In this document: in pieces, positions 1-10,439 of the stretch
Layout of the letters: every line of letters starts with the position of its first letter
Position numbering within the stretch: position 1 is the stretch's first letter
Assembly: GCA_029891345.1 (NCBI GenBank)
Contig: CM057003.1
Span: 9,986,209 to 10,050,208, forward strand
Direction of reading: 5' to 3'
Source of the DNA: Dryococelus australis
Lineage: Eukaryota > Arthropoda > Insecta > Phasmatodea > Phasmatidae
Length of the DNA: 64,000 nucleotides
The notes under the pieces: generated by a model
Told to the model about the DNA's origin: nothing
What the model saw: the letters and a program-made list of their open reading frames with translations, nothing else
Databases searched by the model: none
Program-made: the position numbers and the translations under genes

Positions 1-84
1 ATAATTTGCATTTTAAATGGCAACAAGCGACCCCTTTTTTTTTATAATTCAGTACCTACTTTGAAACCTAGTTCTGTCTCCCCG

Positions 85-126
85 ATCCTGGGCGATGCCA
101 TAAAATATATATGGCATGCCCAGGAT
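85..126. repeat. Short perfect-type hairpin, 17-bp arms
   Basis: The sequence atcctgggcgatgccata is followed after about 7 bases by its near-exact reverse complement, with a one-base bulge. A strong stem-loop can form in DNA or RNA. It sits 12 bp from a second, larger inverted repeat. Its role is unknown; terminal palindromes of this kind can mark transposon ends, but no partner end was found. Confidence 0.85.
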
Positions 127-138
127 ATTATGTATTTC

Positions 139-252
139 TTCTAGATGCTTTCCAATAAATAGTGTATATATATATATATACTTTATTGGAAAGATATATT
201 TATTTTAATTTATAAATATATATATATATACTTTATTGGAAAGCATCTAGAA
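139..252. repeat. AT-rich inverted repeat with 21-bp perfect arms
   Basis: The arms are 139-159 and 232-252 (ttctagatgctttccaataaa and its complement). They enclose (TA)n tracts and a third partial copy, ctttattggaaag, at 181-193. Read on the minus strand, the right arm holds the stop codon of the 247-564 reading frame and an AATAAA hexamer, so the palindrome would fall in that ORF's 3' end. Confidence 0.85.
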
Positions 253-564
253 GGTAACATAATATTCTTTTCCTTCGTCTTCATCCGGAAGTGCGCTCAG
301 GTGGTATGTGGGCTGGCTGACGGTCAAGGCGTATGGGCGGGGGAGGGGCAGTGCAATGCAAGTCCCGCACCAAGCATTTGCCGAGCACAAGTCACGCCAG
401 TTGGACGTGACGCGAGGTGGTCCGTCGTACGTCCCGTGACGCACCAAAGGTAAGCCGTACCGTACGGCCAACACTTGTAACAAACTACGTTTTAAGGTCC
501 CGTAGGTTTCAACTTCCAGCGATGTGCAGGGATAGCCGCCACACAGTGTAATAACAGTTTGCAT
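247..564 (-). CDS. GC-rich 105-codon reading frame, unknown
   Basis: This open frame of 105 codons lies in a clearly GC-rich block surrounded by AT-rich DNA. The predicted protein is neutral to acidic at its C-terminus (PDEDEGKEYYVTF) and has no signal peptide, membrane segment or motif I recognise. The stop is followed within about 20 bases by AATAAA on the minus strand. The first roughly 10 codons overlap repeat X copy 1, so the apparent ATG may belong to the repeat, and the true unit could be a terminal exon or simply a GC-rich transposon fragment. No close splice acceptor with a good pyrimidine tract was found. Coding status is doubtful. Confidence 0.25.
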   Translation of the reverse strand: MQTVITLCGGYPCTSLEVETYGTLKRSLLQVLAVRYGLPLVRHGTYDGPPRVTSNWRDLCSANAWCGTCIALPLPRPYALTVSQPTYHLSALPDEDEGKEYYVTF

Positions 565-840
565 GCTAACTATTTCTTACTAGGCATTGCCAATACAACG
601 ATTTTCTCACTGTTTTTATTAACATAAATTATAAATGAAGTGTTCTAATTTGTAGATAAAATACAAGTAGAAAATAAATGTAATAAAAAAATAGGTAATT
701 TTTTGTTAACAGAAAATCCTCGTGATACATGACATGTTTAAGAAACAACCACGCACATCAAAATAGAGTGAATTTTCAAAGGTTCAATTTAAAAAGTTTA
801 AATAATAAACCGTTATTAAATTATATATGCCTACTCTTTA
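535..840 (-). repeat. Repeat X, copy 1 (truncated)
   Basis: On the minus strand this segment matches the left half of repeat X at 27.4 kb, 39.1 kb and 44.5 kb. Shared landmarks are aaaaacagtgagaaaa, gcctagtaagaaatagtt and the following tgttattacact block, which is closest to copy 3. Similarity stops around 520-535, where the GC-rich block begins, so the right half of the repeat is missing. Confidence 0.7.
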
Positions 841-1297
841 AATGAAGGCCAACTAAAATCCAACAATCGTCGATATAAAGGCAAGTATTGGCCTAGGAGA
901 AGAGAAAAAAATCTCATATCTTATTATATGAAGCCTCCGGTAATACTAAGTTTAATTCCGTGGCAACTTTAAAACATTTCGGTACGAGAAAAAACTAGCT
1001 GAAAATAGATAAAGAACCCTTGACTGTAATAAGTACAAATGAGCTTACCTCAATGACTAAACTGTACGTATTTTCTGTTTATCTATGGGTGACTTCACTG
1101 AATTCTTTGGTCCTCAATCCCTACTTCCATGTTCGCATCTCCTATTTCCAGCTGGCACAAGCACACTAAATGTGTTTAAGTTGTGCCAACAGTTATTTAA
1201 ATTAAATGAAAATTAAAAGGTCAAAACTAATTTTTATAGATGGCCGATATTTCTGTGCACAAAAAATTTCTATGTCTCGAAAATCATTATTGTAATA
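841..1297. other. AT-rich unique-looking stretch
   Basis: No reading frame, repeat or RNA gene recognised. A donor-like GAG|GTAAGC on the minus strand near 1,045 has no convincing open exon beside it. Confidence 0.5.
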
Positions 1298-1520
1298 GAG
1301 TGAGTGAATGAAGAGATTTGGGCGGCTCTTAACACCGAGGTTGAGGATAAACCGAGGCGAGTAAGCAGCATTGAAAGGTCAAGGTAAATGAGAGATCCCC
1401 AAGAAAATCCGCCGTCTAGCGGCATCGTCCGGCGCGTATCCCACTTGCGAAAATCCGGGAGTGATCCAACCGGAGATTGAATCCGGTTCGCCTTGGTGGG
1501 GAGCGAGCAGTTAACACCAA
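1298..1520 (-). mobile_element. tRNA-derived SINE, family S, copy 1
   Basis: Read on the minus strand the element starts with a tRNA-like head (an actcgc-type A-box region and a ggattcaatctccgg B-box-like segment). The family body follows (gccgctagacggcgg, ttctcgggg, cctcggtgttaagagccgccc), ending in the 3' tail cattcactcac. The same order is seen in seven other copies in the window. This copy is diverged at its 5' end. Confidence 0.82.
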
Positions 1521-1559
1521 CAACAAGATCATATATATCCGCAATAACTGTTAGTAAAG

Positions 1560-2165
1560 AAATACCAATAGACTATTGTGTAAAAGATAGAAATATGATA
1601 CATAAAATCAAAAATGAAGTAGACGAAATAGAATACAACGGAAATACATATAATAAGATAGAGCACAATAATATTCGGATAAAAAAAAAAAAAAAGAAAC
1701 AATCAACCTATTAGTTTAAAAGAATTGAAGAAAGAAATCTATAAACTAAGTGTTCTAAATTGACAGAGTACGATGCAACAGAAACCGGCCTAAATACTAA
1801 AAATTATACAAACAATTTCAAAAATGGTACGAAAGTAAAAGCAATATAATTAATAGTGTGTTGAAAGTAAAAACAGGACAATGTCAAATTAAAGAATATT
1901 TAGCTAAAATAAATAAAACAGAAGACGACAGTTATTAATGTGAAAAAGGAGCTCAGACGGTATACCATATTCTGTACTTGTGTGACATGTTTAAAGAAGA
2001 AAGGAAAGAATTAGAACAGAATTTAAAAAACTTTAATGACAAATGGCCATTACAAAAACAATGTATATATATATATATGACAAGGAAATTGTAGACATAA
2101 TAAATGAAAGTATTAGTAAAATAAATGATTTGGTAAAAACTATGAATGATGATTTAACTGAGTAG
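1560..2165 (+). pseudogene. LINE ORF2 C-terminal remnant (I/Jockey/R1 type)
   Basis: From 1,861 the frame reads LKVKTGQCQIKEYLAKINK, then a stop, then QTVYHILYLCDMFKEER. This order, a TGxGxxKxYL-like block followed by a Cys/His knuckle ending in H-x4-C and then an xxxxER helix, is the known C-terminal signature of ORF2 in I, Jockey and R1-type non-LTR retrotransposons. The first cysteine is replaced by Tyr and an in-frame TAA (about 1,936) interrupts the knuckle. A frame change in the (TA)n run near 2,070 leads to a last open stretch ending at the TAG at 2,163-2,165. The reverse transcriptase core is absent and the upstream part (1,560-1,710) is only weakly supported. It is non-functional and 5'-truncated, as is usual for LINE copies. 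Confidence 0.68.
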
Positions 2166-3140
2166 TCTGGGGAGCGGATGAGAGTGCGCTGGAACTAAGG
2201 GAATTATTGAGTGAGTGTTTGTGTTTGTCTAGTGTTTTATCCTTCAAATTAAATGAAAATTATAAATAACTCTATCTTTTAGATAAGAAACAGAATTTTC
2301 AGTAAATATTAAAAATTGAAAAGCTCCAAACACGAAAAAGTTATAAAGATGAACAGAAGATCCGAAATGAATGCAATAAGAATTGAAGGAAATATGGAGA
2401 AAAATAGAAAAACAAGAAGGAGGAAGAGAAGGAAAAGAAGAAGAGGAAGAGGAAAAAATGGGGGAGAACAGAGAAGGAAAGTAGAAGAACAGAAGAGAGA
2501 AAGTGTGGAGGAGAAGCAGCAAGAAAGATAAGATGAAAGTAGAACGGAATGAACTGCGGAGAAGAAAATTTAAATAAGGGAAAGATGTGATTTGTGATAA
2601 TATATTGTTTGATGTCTGTGTATGTGTCTGTGAAAAGAAAAAAGGGGGGGGGGCATCCGTAGTAGCGGAGCTCCATTCCCTCGTCCGCCGGGAAACGAAG
2701 GCCTGGGTGTCCAGAAGGGGTACTTCGATGTCCTGGACGATGCTTAGGTTGGAGCAGAACGGTGGGCGAGGGGAAAAATAAAAAGAACAAAATTTAATAT
2801 TACAGATAGGGAATGGGCTGGGGGCCTTCGGGTTCGTGGGCGGGGCCATTCGACCGTTGGGTGCCATGGCGGACCGGCCGAAAGGCTAGTAAGCTGTGTG
2901 CGGGCCCGATGGCGTCTGGTCGCGCGGGCGGATTCGGGGGAATCCCGAGCCCTGGGTATATTCCGGAAGGGGCGGTGAAACTGGAGCGGTGGAAATGATA
3001 CCCATCGGGGAGCCGTCTCGGTCGGGGCAGAATAGCTCACCACCTTCCTAGGAAGTGTGAATGATGCTTTTGAATAGAGATAGAATTTGTAGATTAAATT
3101 ACGGGTGCCCAGATGAACAGCGGCGCTACAAAAAAAAAAA
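2166..3140 (+). mobile_element. Possible LINE 3' UTR ending in poly(A)
   Basis: Directly after the ORF2 remnant come a purine-rich tract (2,390-2,530), a G10 run (2,644-2,653), and a GC-rich block (2,655-3,060). The stretch closes with gcccagatgaacagcggcgc and an A-run at about 3,129. Position and terminal A-run fit a LINE 3' UTR, but the base composition changes inside it, so more than one repeat may be joined here. ORFs on both strands are low-complexity artefacts of the purine tract or the GC block. Confidence 0.4.
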
Positions 3141-3251
3141 GTGAGAATATATATCTTATATGCTGTTTGTTAAATTGCAATAGCCAATATAGAATTGAAC
3201 ACCCTGGATGGTTGTACTGCTAAGTAGGGTTAATGAAATAAAAAAAAAGAC

Positions 3252-3277
3252 TAACCGCTGAGCCACCGCGGCGCCAG
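3252..3277 (-). repeat. SINE head fragment (tRNA A-box part)
   Basis: The minus strand reads gccgcggtggctcagcggtt, which is the 5' tRNA-like start found in family S (gccgcggtggcatagtggtt) with a slightly different A box. The body does not follow, so this is a truncated or different SINE. Confidence 0.5.
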
Positions 3278-3840
3278 GGGGTAGAGAGGATGCCTCCGTG
3301 CTGCGCGCCTAGCTCGCGACGCAGACGTGGGCTTGGCAGGGGCGGGTTCTAACATGATCCTGTGTCAACACAGCAGGTCTGACGGCAGCAACACCAGGCT
3401 GAAGTGTCCATTACCGAACTCACCGCCACGGGGACCGGTGAAGGAGGCTAAGGGGTTGAAACCAGAGAGGATCACAATCTCTGACGGCTACGCAGGGGTT
3501 TGTAAGGGGGTTGGAGGGCGGGTGAGGAGCTGATGACGACCCACACTTCAGTGCCACGTCGTGATGACCTACAGGGAGGGCTCCTCTTGCATGGAGAAAG
3601 GGGTGGGTTGTGGGTGGACATTTCTCGCCTAGCCCTTCTACGTCGGGAATTCTCCCATGCGACCACGGGGTGTGTGTGTGTGTGTGTATCCGTCCGTTCG
3701 GTGAGAAAAGGAAAGAAAGTGTCCAAGTAGCGGTGTCGATGATCTCCAGGCTACTTGCATCCTCAGCCGAACGACATCACAGATATCTGCTGGCAGGTCC
3801 GCGAGAATGAAAGAAAATAAAGACGAGACTTTCTCGTCTC
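3278..3840 (+). other. GC-rich block with (GT)n, probable repeat debris
   Basis: This block has high GC content against the AT-rich surroundings, a (TG)9-type run at about 3,669-3,688, and a terminal self-complementary gacgagactttctcgtc at 3,822-3,839. Several short frames on both strands overlap and none shows protein-like conservation marks. It resembles the GC-rich block at 2,655-3,060 in composition and could be a second LINE 3' region. That is inference only. Confidence 0.35.
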
Positions 3841-4436
3841 TTTTGATTAATTCTATTTTTCTTTAGCTTTCACTAAGACTAAATTGTAAAAAAATTGCAT
3901 TCAATTCCTAGGTTTTCATATTACATATTCGCATTTGTACGTAAATACAGGGAAGTTGCTTTTCCAAAATAGGACTTTCCGTAAATATCACACTAATTTA
4001 CCTAAATTCATTGTACATCTCCGTAAAATTGGCTAGGGCATAGTTACATTTTCTCTTCTTCCGGTATAACACAAATTACGAGAAATGTTTAATTTATATG
4101 TCGGTGTTTCACTGCGTGTTAAATAGAAATTAATACAAAACAACACTATGGAACGAAATCTGAACATTAATCAAACGGCAATAATGTTAGGTAGGCATTA
4201 CTTTGTTTGTGGTGCACGTAACTCTCCCAGTTTCCAGTACTGTTCGAGTTTTTTTTTGCGTGTTGTTGACTGTTACAGATGCCTGGTACTATTTTACGAC
4301 GTTTGCAAGAATATATATAAGTGGCATAGATATACTCACTGCCACAATAACAATAATTGTTCTCTTTGCAGTGGCGAGGAAAACTTCTTGTGGACACTGC
4401 AAAGTTCGTTCCCGGAATCCGAAGCCATAGGCTATA
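3841..4436. other. AT-rich stretch; spurious ORF runs into a MITE
   Basis: A 149-codon plus-strand frame (4,148-4,597) begins here but half of it is the MITE at 4,437-4,670, so it is not accepted as a gene. Nothing else recognised. Confidence 0.5.
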
Positions 4437-4670
4437 GTCTGTTCACGGTAAAATTGAGCATTTTTGAGGCTCTAGTTACTTTTATCTTATCAGTCATTTT
4501 TAATCCTTCCACCACTTTTCAAAATAAATATCGCCCTGTAGGTAATAAACGCAGTCTATATATTTCACCGGACTTGGAAGTTAAAGTGCAAGGCTAAACT
4601 AAAAAATATTTATTGACTATTGTTCCAAATGAGAGGGCTTCCAAAAGTGCTCACTTTACCGTGAATAGCC
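4437..4670 (+). mobile_element. MITE family GT, subfamily A, copy A1
   Basis: Terminal inverted repeats (gtctgttcacggtaaaattgagca at the left; gctcactttaccgtgaatagcc at the right) bound an internal ctttaaccacctttt/aataaatattgcc-type body shared with five further copies. Length is 234 bp. No coding capacity. Other copies of subfamily A show TATA flanking both ends. Confidence 0.9.
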
Positions 4671-4867
4671 TACCCATAGGAAATACGGACGTCACGTGCT
4701 TTTGTTTTTACGGAAATATTCCCAGTTTTACGTCATTACAGATAAAGTTCTCGTAGATTAACAGTATATTTCCGTAAAGTATTCCAACAGTTCTATAATA
4801 GAAAATAGAACACGAATAATAAAAGTGCAACTATGAAACAGTACTAGCAAACATCATATTTAATGTG

Positions 4868-5085
4868 GAGAGACGAGTTGAGAGATTTGGCGGATCTCAA
4901 CATCGGGGTCTTGAGAGTCAACGAGGATAAAGCCAGGTGAGTATGGAGCGACGCCGGAATGTAAGGATGGGGGAAACGGGATATCCCCGAGAAAACCCGC
5001 CAACCAGTGGCATCGTAGAATATCCGGGAGTGACCCCGCTGAGGAGCTAACCCGATTCGCTAGGTGGGAACCGAGTAGTCTTACC
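4868..5085 (-). mobile_element. tRNA-derived SINE, family S, copy 2
   Basis: Same body as copy 1: gagatttggcggatctcaac, gagtatggagc, gaaaacccgccaaccagtgg and a diverged B-box region (gaggagctaacccgattcgc). Minus-strand orientation relative to the tRNA head. Confidence 0.82.
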
Positions 5086-6203
5086 ACGAGATTACCCGAA
5101 ATTTAAAGTTAAAGTAAAGTTTTGGCTATTTTAAAGTTTCCTTGAGTATCGTAAAATAAATCTCAAGACCGAATAAATAGTGACTTGTAAAACGTAATGT
5201 GACTACTTGGGCGAAATAATTATGTGTTGTCCTGGAGTTAAGTAAAGAAATTAACGTTTAAATTTACGAGTTTTCAAGTAAAGAAGAGGTTTCATAGCTA
5301 TTTTTCCCCCCTAAGAGTTTCGTACACTTAACAATGCCAGCAACTTTAGTTCATCAACGGAACGGTTTGAAATGCAAGACGTTAAGCTTTCTGGCGAAGA
5401 AAGGAAACAGAAAATTTATCAGTGAACTTGTAAAATACTTTTCGTTTGAAAGATTTAACTAAAGCTACTTTCAGAAAGCCCTCAACCCCCCCCCCCCTTA
5501 CATTATATTACGAAAGATAACTTGAATAAGGACGAACAGGAACGTTTGAAGACTAATGACTCAAAATTAATGTACTGGAAACGACCCCATTACATAAGAT
5601 TTTACGTCGCTGTTAAAATAGTCCACTGAGAGTAAAGCGGATATTTAATGCTGCATTGCAACAAATATCGCAGAGAAAAGAGCGATAAATTATTAATATA
5701 TTCTAGACTGTTCAAGTGAGCTACATCATATCTTAAAGAGTCCACGCAATAGTTGACCTACACTGCCTACAAAAATTTACCGCTTTGTAGTTCTGAATGT
5801 ACGATCCTATTAAACACACTAATCCTCCACATCGAACGTTTTTACAATATGTGGAAGTTGGTAGAAATTTCTAAAACTATAAAATATATAACGCAAAATC
5901 TACGATGACAAAAACTTCCAACAACCGAAAGAAAAACGCAATATTTATTTGGACATAACCAACGCAGTTTTCCAATAAAATATACCCGAACTGAAACTAA
6001 TACAAATAAACCGAAAATTGGCAACACCAAATTTAAAAAAATTAATTATGTATATACTTATTGATCAAGGCAAATTATCCAGTTTGAAAAAAAAAGCCAC
6101 ACGCAGAGTAGACTAGAATAAAAATTCCAGTTTTACACAAATATTGAAATTATTTTCGTGTTATGGTTTTTGCACGATTTTTGGTGAAATTTTGCTTTCA
6201 GCT
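5086..6203. other. AT-rich stretch, no gene seen
   Basis: A C12 homopolymer lies at about 5,486-5,497. No ORF with protein character, RNA gene or repeat family member was recognised. Confidence 0.5.
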
Positions 6204-6473
6204 TATGAGAGTGAGTGCAAATTTTTTTTTTGGCTTCTCTTAACATCAATGTGTTGAAGGTCAGTGAGGGTGAAACGAGGTGAGTATGGAGCAGCGCCGG
6301 AATGACAGACAGGGTGGGGGAAACGGGAGATCCCTGAGAAAACCCGCCGATCAGCGACATCGCCCGGCACGATTCCCTACGTGCGAACATCTGGGAGCGA
6401 ACCAAGTGCCGATCAATACTGATTCGTCTTAGCAAGATGCAAGCTCTTAAATCGCAAAGCCAACCGCGGTCCT
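6204..6473 (-). mobile_element. tRNA-derived SINE, family S, copy 3
   Basis: Complete order from the tail (gagagtgagtgc, then a T9 run) through cttctcttaacatcaatg, gagtatggagcagcgccgga and gaaaacccgccgatcagcga to a diverged head ending gccaaccgcggtcc. The T-run next to the tail corresponds to an A-run in the element's own orientation. Confidence 0.82.
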
Positions 6474-7089
6474 CATCTCATGTGTATATAAGACATTTTA
6501 TTTGTACGTTTCGTTTATTTGTTCTCGATTTAAAAAAAAACATTAGAATTGTTTGTTTCAGGAAGTGCGAAGACACTGAGAATGGACTACGCGAGTTTTC
6601 CTTGCCCCTCAGCTAATGAAATGAGGATGTTGTAACAGGCAAGCTGTTAATTAAATATCAGGCCTTATTAAACAATGAAGGAACTGGGGCAAGAAATGTC
6701 AACGTGTTTGATTTAAGGAGCTTACTGTGCTAATGATTCTCAGAATAGAATTCTTTTCTCGTTACGTGCGTATGCTTGACTTTGAGAATTTCTTAGCGCG
6801 CTTTAGCGAGGAAACGAAGACGCTTTCATAACAATCAACTAGAAAGCACATAGGCAACGTCTTCGTCAGATCGTTACAGGAAACAAACTAAACGGCCCTT
6901 AACAAAATTAACTTTGTTCACCCGCACTTTTATGATGCAGCCTACAAACCTAAATGATGATGAGGCACGGTGCAAGTTAAAGCAAACGGTTTGATCATCA
7001 TCGCGGAACTTTTAATGATAGGAAGGGAGATGTAATAAATATTTGGTTAAAACAAATCTTATATCTGAAAGTCATACACTCCTCCGCAG
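6474..7089. other. AT-rich stretch with one acceptor-like site
   Basis: At about 6,562 a pyrimidine tract and CAG precede a short open frame (KCEDTENGLREFSLPLS then stop). It is too short to call an exon. Nothing else recognised. Confidence 0.4.
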
Positions 7090-7840
7090 GTCTTTAGAAA
7101 TACTGGACGTTTATCGAGCACAAGCTGACGAATACCTAGAGAAAATGCTTACGGGTTACCCTACAGCCCACTGATAGTCTTAACTGCAGCACTATTACAC
7201 ACTCGTGCAAGCAAAGTGGTTCGGCGAGATTGATTTTTAAGGGCATCACTATGCTCGAAGGTGAGTGCCCGACTTTAACTGAAGACATTCTACTGCTATC
7301 TACACATGCTCATTTTTCGTCGTCTTCCGACTTTGGCTTGTTCCCATTGGCAGTTGCAACTGCACCTATATTCGTAGCAGTAGGCCTTCATCTCTTACTT
7401 ATCTAACCACGGCCAATGTTGGTCTTCAAGTATCGCCTTTTGGACTGTGTAATGCAGTGGCAGTGTCCGCGCAATTATGCACGTGGTATACAAACTAATT
7501 GTAATCTGCAAGACATCGACGATATTTCGTCATATCTGAAAGAGGCTTGAATAACGGTAAATTTTAGTGGATCCTGGTTTTGGCATGCTGAAATGCTATT
7601 CCTGGAACACATCCTGATGCTCCAAGGGAACAAGTCAAGAAGAACTCATATTCAAGAATTTACTATGTATCGAAGTCTTGTATGGGTTATGTTGGTTTTT
7701 ATCAGGGGCACTGATGCAAGATGGTCGGAATGAAAATGCCACTCAATGGCTTACTCCAGAAAGATGCCGAACTGAAGTGAACGAACGAAAATGAGTTAGC
7801 TTCTCAGGCACTGAAAGGCTAACTGAAGGTGCCAGCGTAG
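7090..7840 (+). pseudogene. Ty3/gypsy reverse transcriptase remnant
   Basis: Fragments of a gypsy-type pol appear in the right order across all three frames. A block resembling the EKML...SPLIVL entry segment lies near 7,135-7,180. QVSPFGLCNAV (about 7,425-7,460) matches the diagnostic PFGLCNAP block, although the YLDDI catalytic block that should follow is degraded to DIDDISSYL. A FLEHI block at about 7,600 corresponds to the FLGHI connection. Finally MPLNGLLQKDAELK, a stop and ENELASQALKG (7,737-7,820) match the PLxxLLxKdxxFxW...AFxxLK junction between the polymerase and RNase H. At least four frameshifts or stops are present. No LTRs, gag, protease or integrase are visible. It is an old, dead fragment. 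Family placement rests on motif order and is fairly secure; the exact borders are not. Confidence 0.65.
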
Positions 7841-7844
7841 TAAA

Positions 7845-8210
7845 CGCTGTTCACGATAAAGTAAGCACTTTTGAAATGAACCTTAGAAAAAAGTTACTGC
7901 CCCTGCATGCGTATATTTTAACGGGCGCACTGAGCACTGAGCGAAAGTACCTCAATGTTTGGAAATAGATGTTAGGTAACCATTTGTGATAACTTCAATC
8001 ATTTCTTTCACTTCGTTTTTTTTAAATGCATCGAAGTGTAGTAATGAGCAGATTTTTAAAATATTTACTTTTCTAATAATTCCACAGTTTCCCTCGACCG
8101 ACGTATGAATCAAGTGATGAGGCCCCATGACAGTGTTAACTTTACATAAGGTGCATACAATTAGCTCTTAAACAGGGCTTTCAAAAGTGCTTATTTTACC
8201 GTGAACAGCT
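7845..8210 (+). mobile_element. MITE family GT, subfamily B, copy B1
   Basis: The left end is cgctgttcacgataaagtaagcacttttgaa and the right end is caaaagtgcttattttaccgtgaacagc. The internal body (ttagaaaaaagttactgccc, gttaggtaaccatttgtgat, gatgaggccccatgacagtg) is shared with copies B2-B4 and differs from subfamily A. About 366 bp. It inserts directly after the gypsy remnant. Confidence 0.9.
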
Positions 8211-8566
8211 TATATCAATTTGCACATGGGCGTCCGTATCACTCCTGCACATATGCGTCAGACTACGCAACTGGCACACTCCTACCACAGATCAGTGAAG
8301 ACAGAGAAGAACTCATCGATACCACGGCGAGCCACAAACCAACAACGCAGTGCGAAATTTTACACCGTAGAGCGTTTTACATTGTTTACTGCCAGCAGGA
8401 GCTTAACCTTTCCGAAGGCCGGAACGGAAGTGGGATACCTCATGATTCCGAAGTACAGTTGTCAACTAGATATATTATGTGAAATATAACGTCATGACAC
8501 GAGTGAGAATGGCATCTGCAGCCCGTATAGATTACCTGTCCAAAGGAACTGCAGCGGGGAATAAGT
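8211..8566 (+). other. Unplaced segment with a 93-codon frame
   Basis: A frame at 8,201-8,482 starts inside the right end of MITE B1, and an overlapping 89-codon frame lies in another phase. Base composition is moderate in GC. No motif was recognised; two overlapping frames of similar length argue against coding. Confidence 0.3.
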
Positions 8567-8722
8567 TGAGTGAGTGAAGAGATCTGGGCAAGAGATTTGG
8601 GCGGCTCTTAACACCGAGGGCTTGAGGTGAATATGGTCGAATATTCCCGGCGGTCGACCCCGCCGGGAATCGAACCCGATTCGCCTAGGTGGGAAGCGAG
8701 TAGTCTAACCACTGCGACCCCT
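8567..8722 (-). mobile_element. SINE family S, copy 4, internally deleted
   Basis: It has a well-kept tRNA-like head on the minus strand: tagtggttagact-like A box (here cagtggttagact), aggcgaatcgggttcgattcc containing a perfect GGTTCGATTCC B box, and then most of the central body is missing. The tail is partly duplicated (gagatctgggcaagagatttgggc). Confidence 0.85.
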
Positions 8723-9827
8723 AATATAAGTTGACGGTTGCTCTTCGAGAAGAATTTTTGCGCGTTAAGAGAGCTGCAGGCAGCTGGTCCAACAAGCGAG
8801 AATGAAAGAGAAAGTTTTTAGTGAAGCCGCCCCAGAAGGTAAACGCCTGATAAAATCAGCGTGTTGAAGAGCAAATGGGAAAATTTCACACTGCACTTTG
8901 TCGTGTATTTATTTTAACTTTCCACTAGAAAGTTTAGCTTCATGGACCTACCAAGCGTTGCGATCTGCTTGCAGAGATTTTTACTAGCCGTCCATGCACC
9001 ACACGGAATGTATGACACAGAGGATTAAGGATAATGAGAAGGTCTCGCAGAATGCGAACCTCCGAAATTAATATCAATGACATAATTTCAACAATTTAAT
9101 ATATCTATATGGCGTTTCATTTTTGGCTTATGTATTTGAATTAACAAAATAATCACCTACAGTGGTTAGCGTTATGTATTATGTATAGTTTTCTAATAAA
9201 AATTGGTTTTATGTTTTATGGCAGTAACGAAAATTCAGTACATAAGCGAAAGAAATTATTTTTTAAAGTATGGTATCCGGTTATGCAGAACTTTATAGTA
9301 ACAAATAAAGAAACTTCTTAGCTCTCAGTTCCAATTTTGTTAAGTTTTTATAACTAATAATACTTTCGCACTGTTCCGCGTGACGAAATATGAAAGAAGA
9401 AAAGTCAAATTACGAAGTTTCCCTTAAGTGTAGTCATGCGGTAACGTTAGCTATAATTCTGGAGTTCGCGTCTTCGATCGTGACCTACTATACTATAGCA
9501 GGGTTGGCTGTACTCAATCTAAGAAAGTGTTGCATTTCCTCACTACGCGCTGCTAACATTTTTGTGAATAACCTCTGGAAAAAAAAATACTGTCTTTAAA
9601 TGTGTATACTTCCATGCAGGCTACCAGTGCAATTGACAACAAATTAAATAAAATAGTTCAATGTCTTAAAGAACTATGGCGAGTAAAATGTTTAAAATTA
9701 CGTAAAATCAGTTTGGTGGTTCTGTGCTTTATAATCGTTAGATTACGGAGTGGCATATTTGTAACAGGTTTATGTTCGTGGACATTTCACGTTTTTGCTT
9801 TACTGACGAGTGAATCAAGTCATTAAA
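8723..9827. other. AT-rich stretch, no gene seen
   Basis: Two short plus-strand frames (9,390-9,599 and 9,602-9,826) lie head to tail but have AT-driven composition and no recognisable motif. Confidence 0.45.
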
Positions 9828-10114
9828 GGCTGTTCACGATAAAATGAGCACTTGTGGAGTGACATTCGTTCAGTAAAGTTGGTAACGATGAAGGGAAATA
9901 AGTTCATATCATATCTTAACGTCGGAAAAATTGTTAGGTAACCATTAGTGATAACTTAAATTATTTCTTTTCCGTTCTGTTTTTTTTTTTTTTTTATGCA
10001 CCGAAGTGTAAAAATTAGCAGATTTGTAAAATCTTTACTTTCCTAATAATTTCACAATTTTACTTTACCGGCGTATGAATAAAGTGATGAGTGCTCATTT
10101 TACCGTAAACAGCC
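9828..10114 (+). mobile_element. MITE family GT, subfamily B, copy B2 (deleted)
   Basis: Termini ggctgttcacgataaaatgagcact and gtgctcattttaccgtaaacagcc flank a subfamily B body of only 287 bp. The part next to the right terminus (catgacagtg...ttagatct) is missing compared with B1 and B4. It contains a T15-type homopolymer. Confidence 0.9.
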
Positions 10115-10315
10115 TTCAGGCACTTGTCAATGCAAATTTTAAAATATGACGGAAGGGTACAGAACGAGGAAGAAAGAAAATCTTAAGCAGAAATATCAAA
10201 AGGGCTTAGTTAACCGCGAAAAATCCCTCGTTCACTATTCTGAGTTTGGGTGTGGACCGTACGCTGAACATTACTAACATAAGAAATCGGCGCGTGCATC
10301 TAATAGAAGGGTAAC

Positions 10316-10439
10316 GTTGGTGCGCTGAACGTTTCCTAACGTAACTTTGCCATTGCCGAAACAAGATATTTAGAAACGTTGGTGCGTTGAACGTTTCCTA
10401 ACGTAACTTTGCCATTGCCGAAACAAGATATTTAGAAAC
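10316..10439 (+). repeat. Two-copy 62-bp tandem duplication
   Basis: The block from gttggtgcgctgaacgtttc to gatatttagaaac is repeated immediately with a single c/t difference. Near-identity shows a recent duplication. Confidence 0.95.

Noticed and set aside
85-126. Helitron 3' end (hairpin near terminus)
   Set aside because: No CTRR terminus at the right distance and no matching 5' TC end identified.
2244-2867. 207-codon minus-strand frame rich in Phe, Ser and Pro
   Set aside because: It is the complement of a purine-rich tract, with competing frames on both strands and no family resemblance; composition explains its openness.
4148-4597. 149-codon plus-strand frame
   Set aside because: Its second half is the terminal repeat and body of MITE A1, and the first half has no motif.
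6563-6620. Terminal exon encoding KCEDTENGLREFSLPLS
   Set aside because: Seventeen codons after an acceptor-like site are expected by chance in this much DNA.
8650-8722. A functional tRNA gene at the well-preserved SINE head
   Set aside because: A and B boxes are present but the acceptor stem does not close and the same sequence recurs as part of family S.
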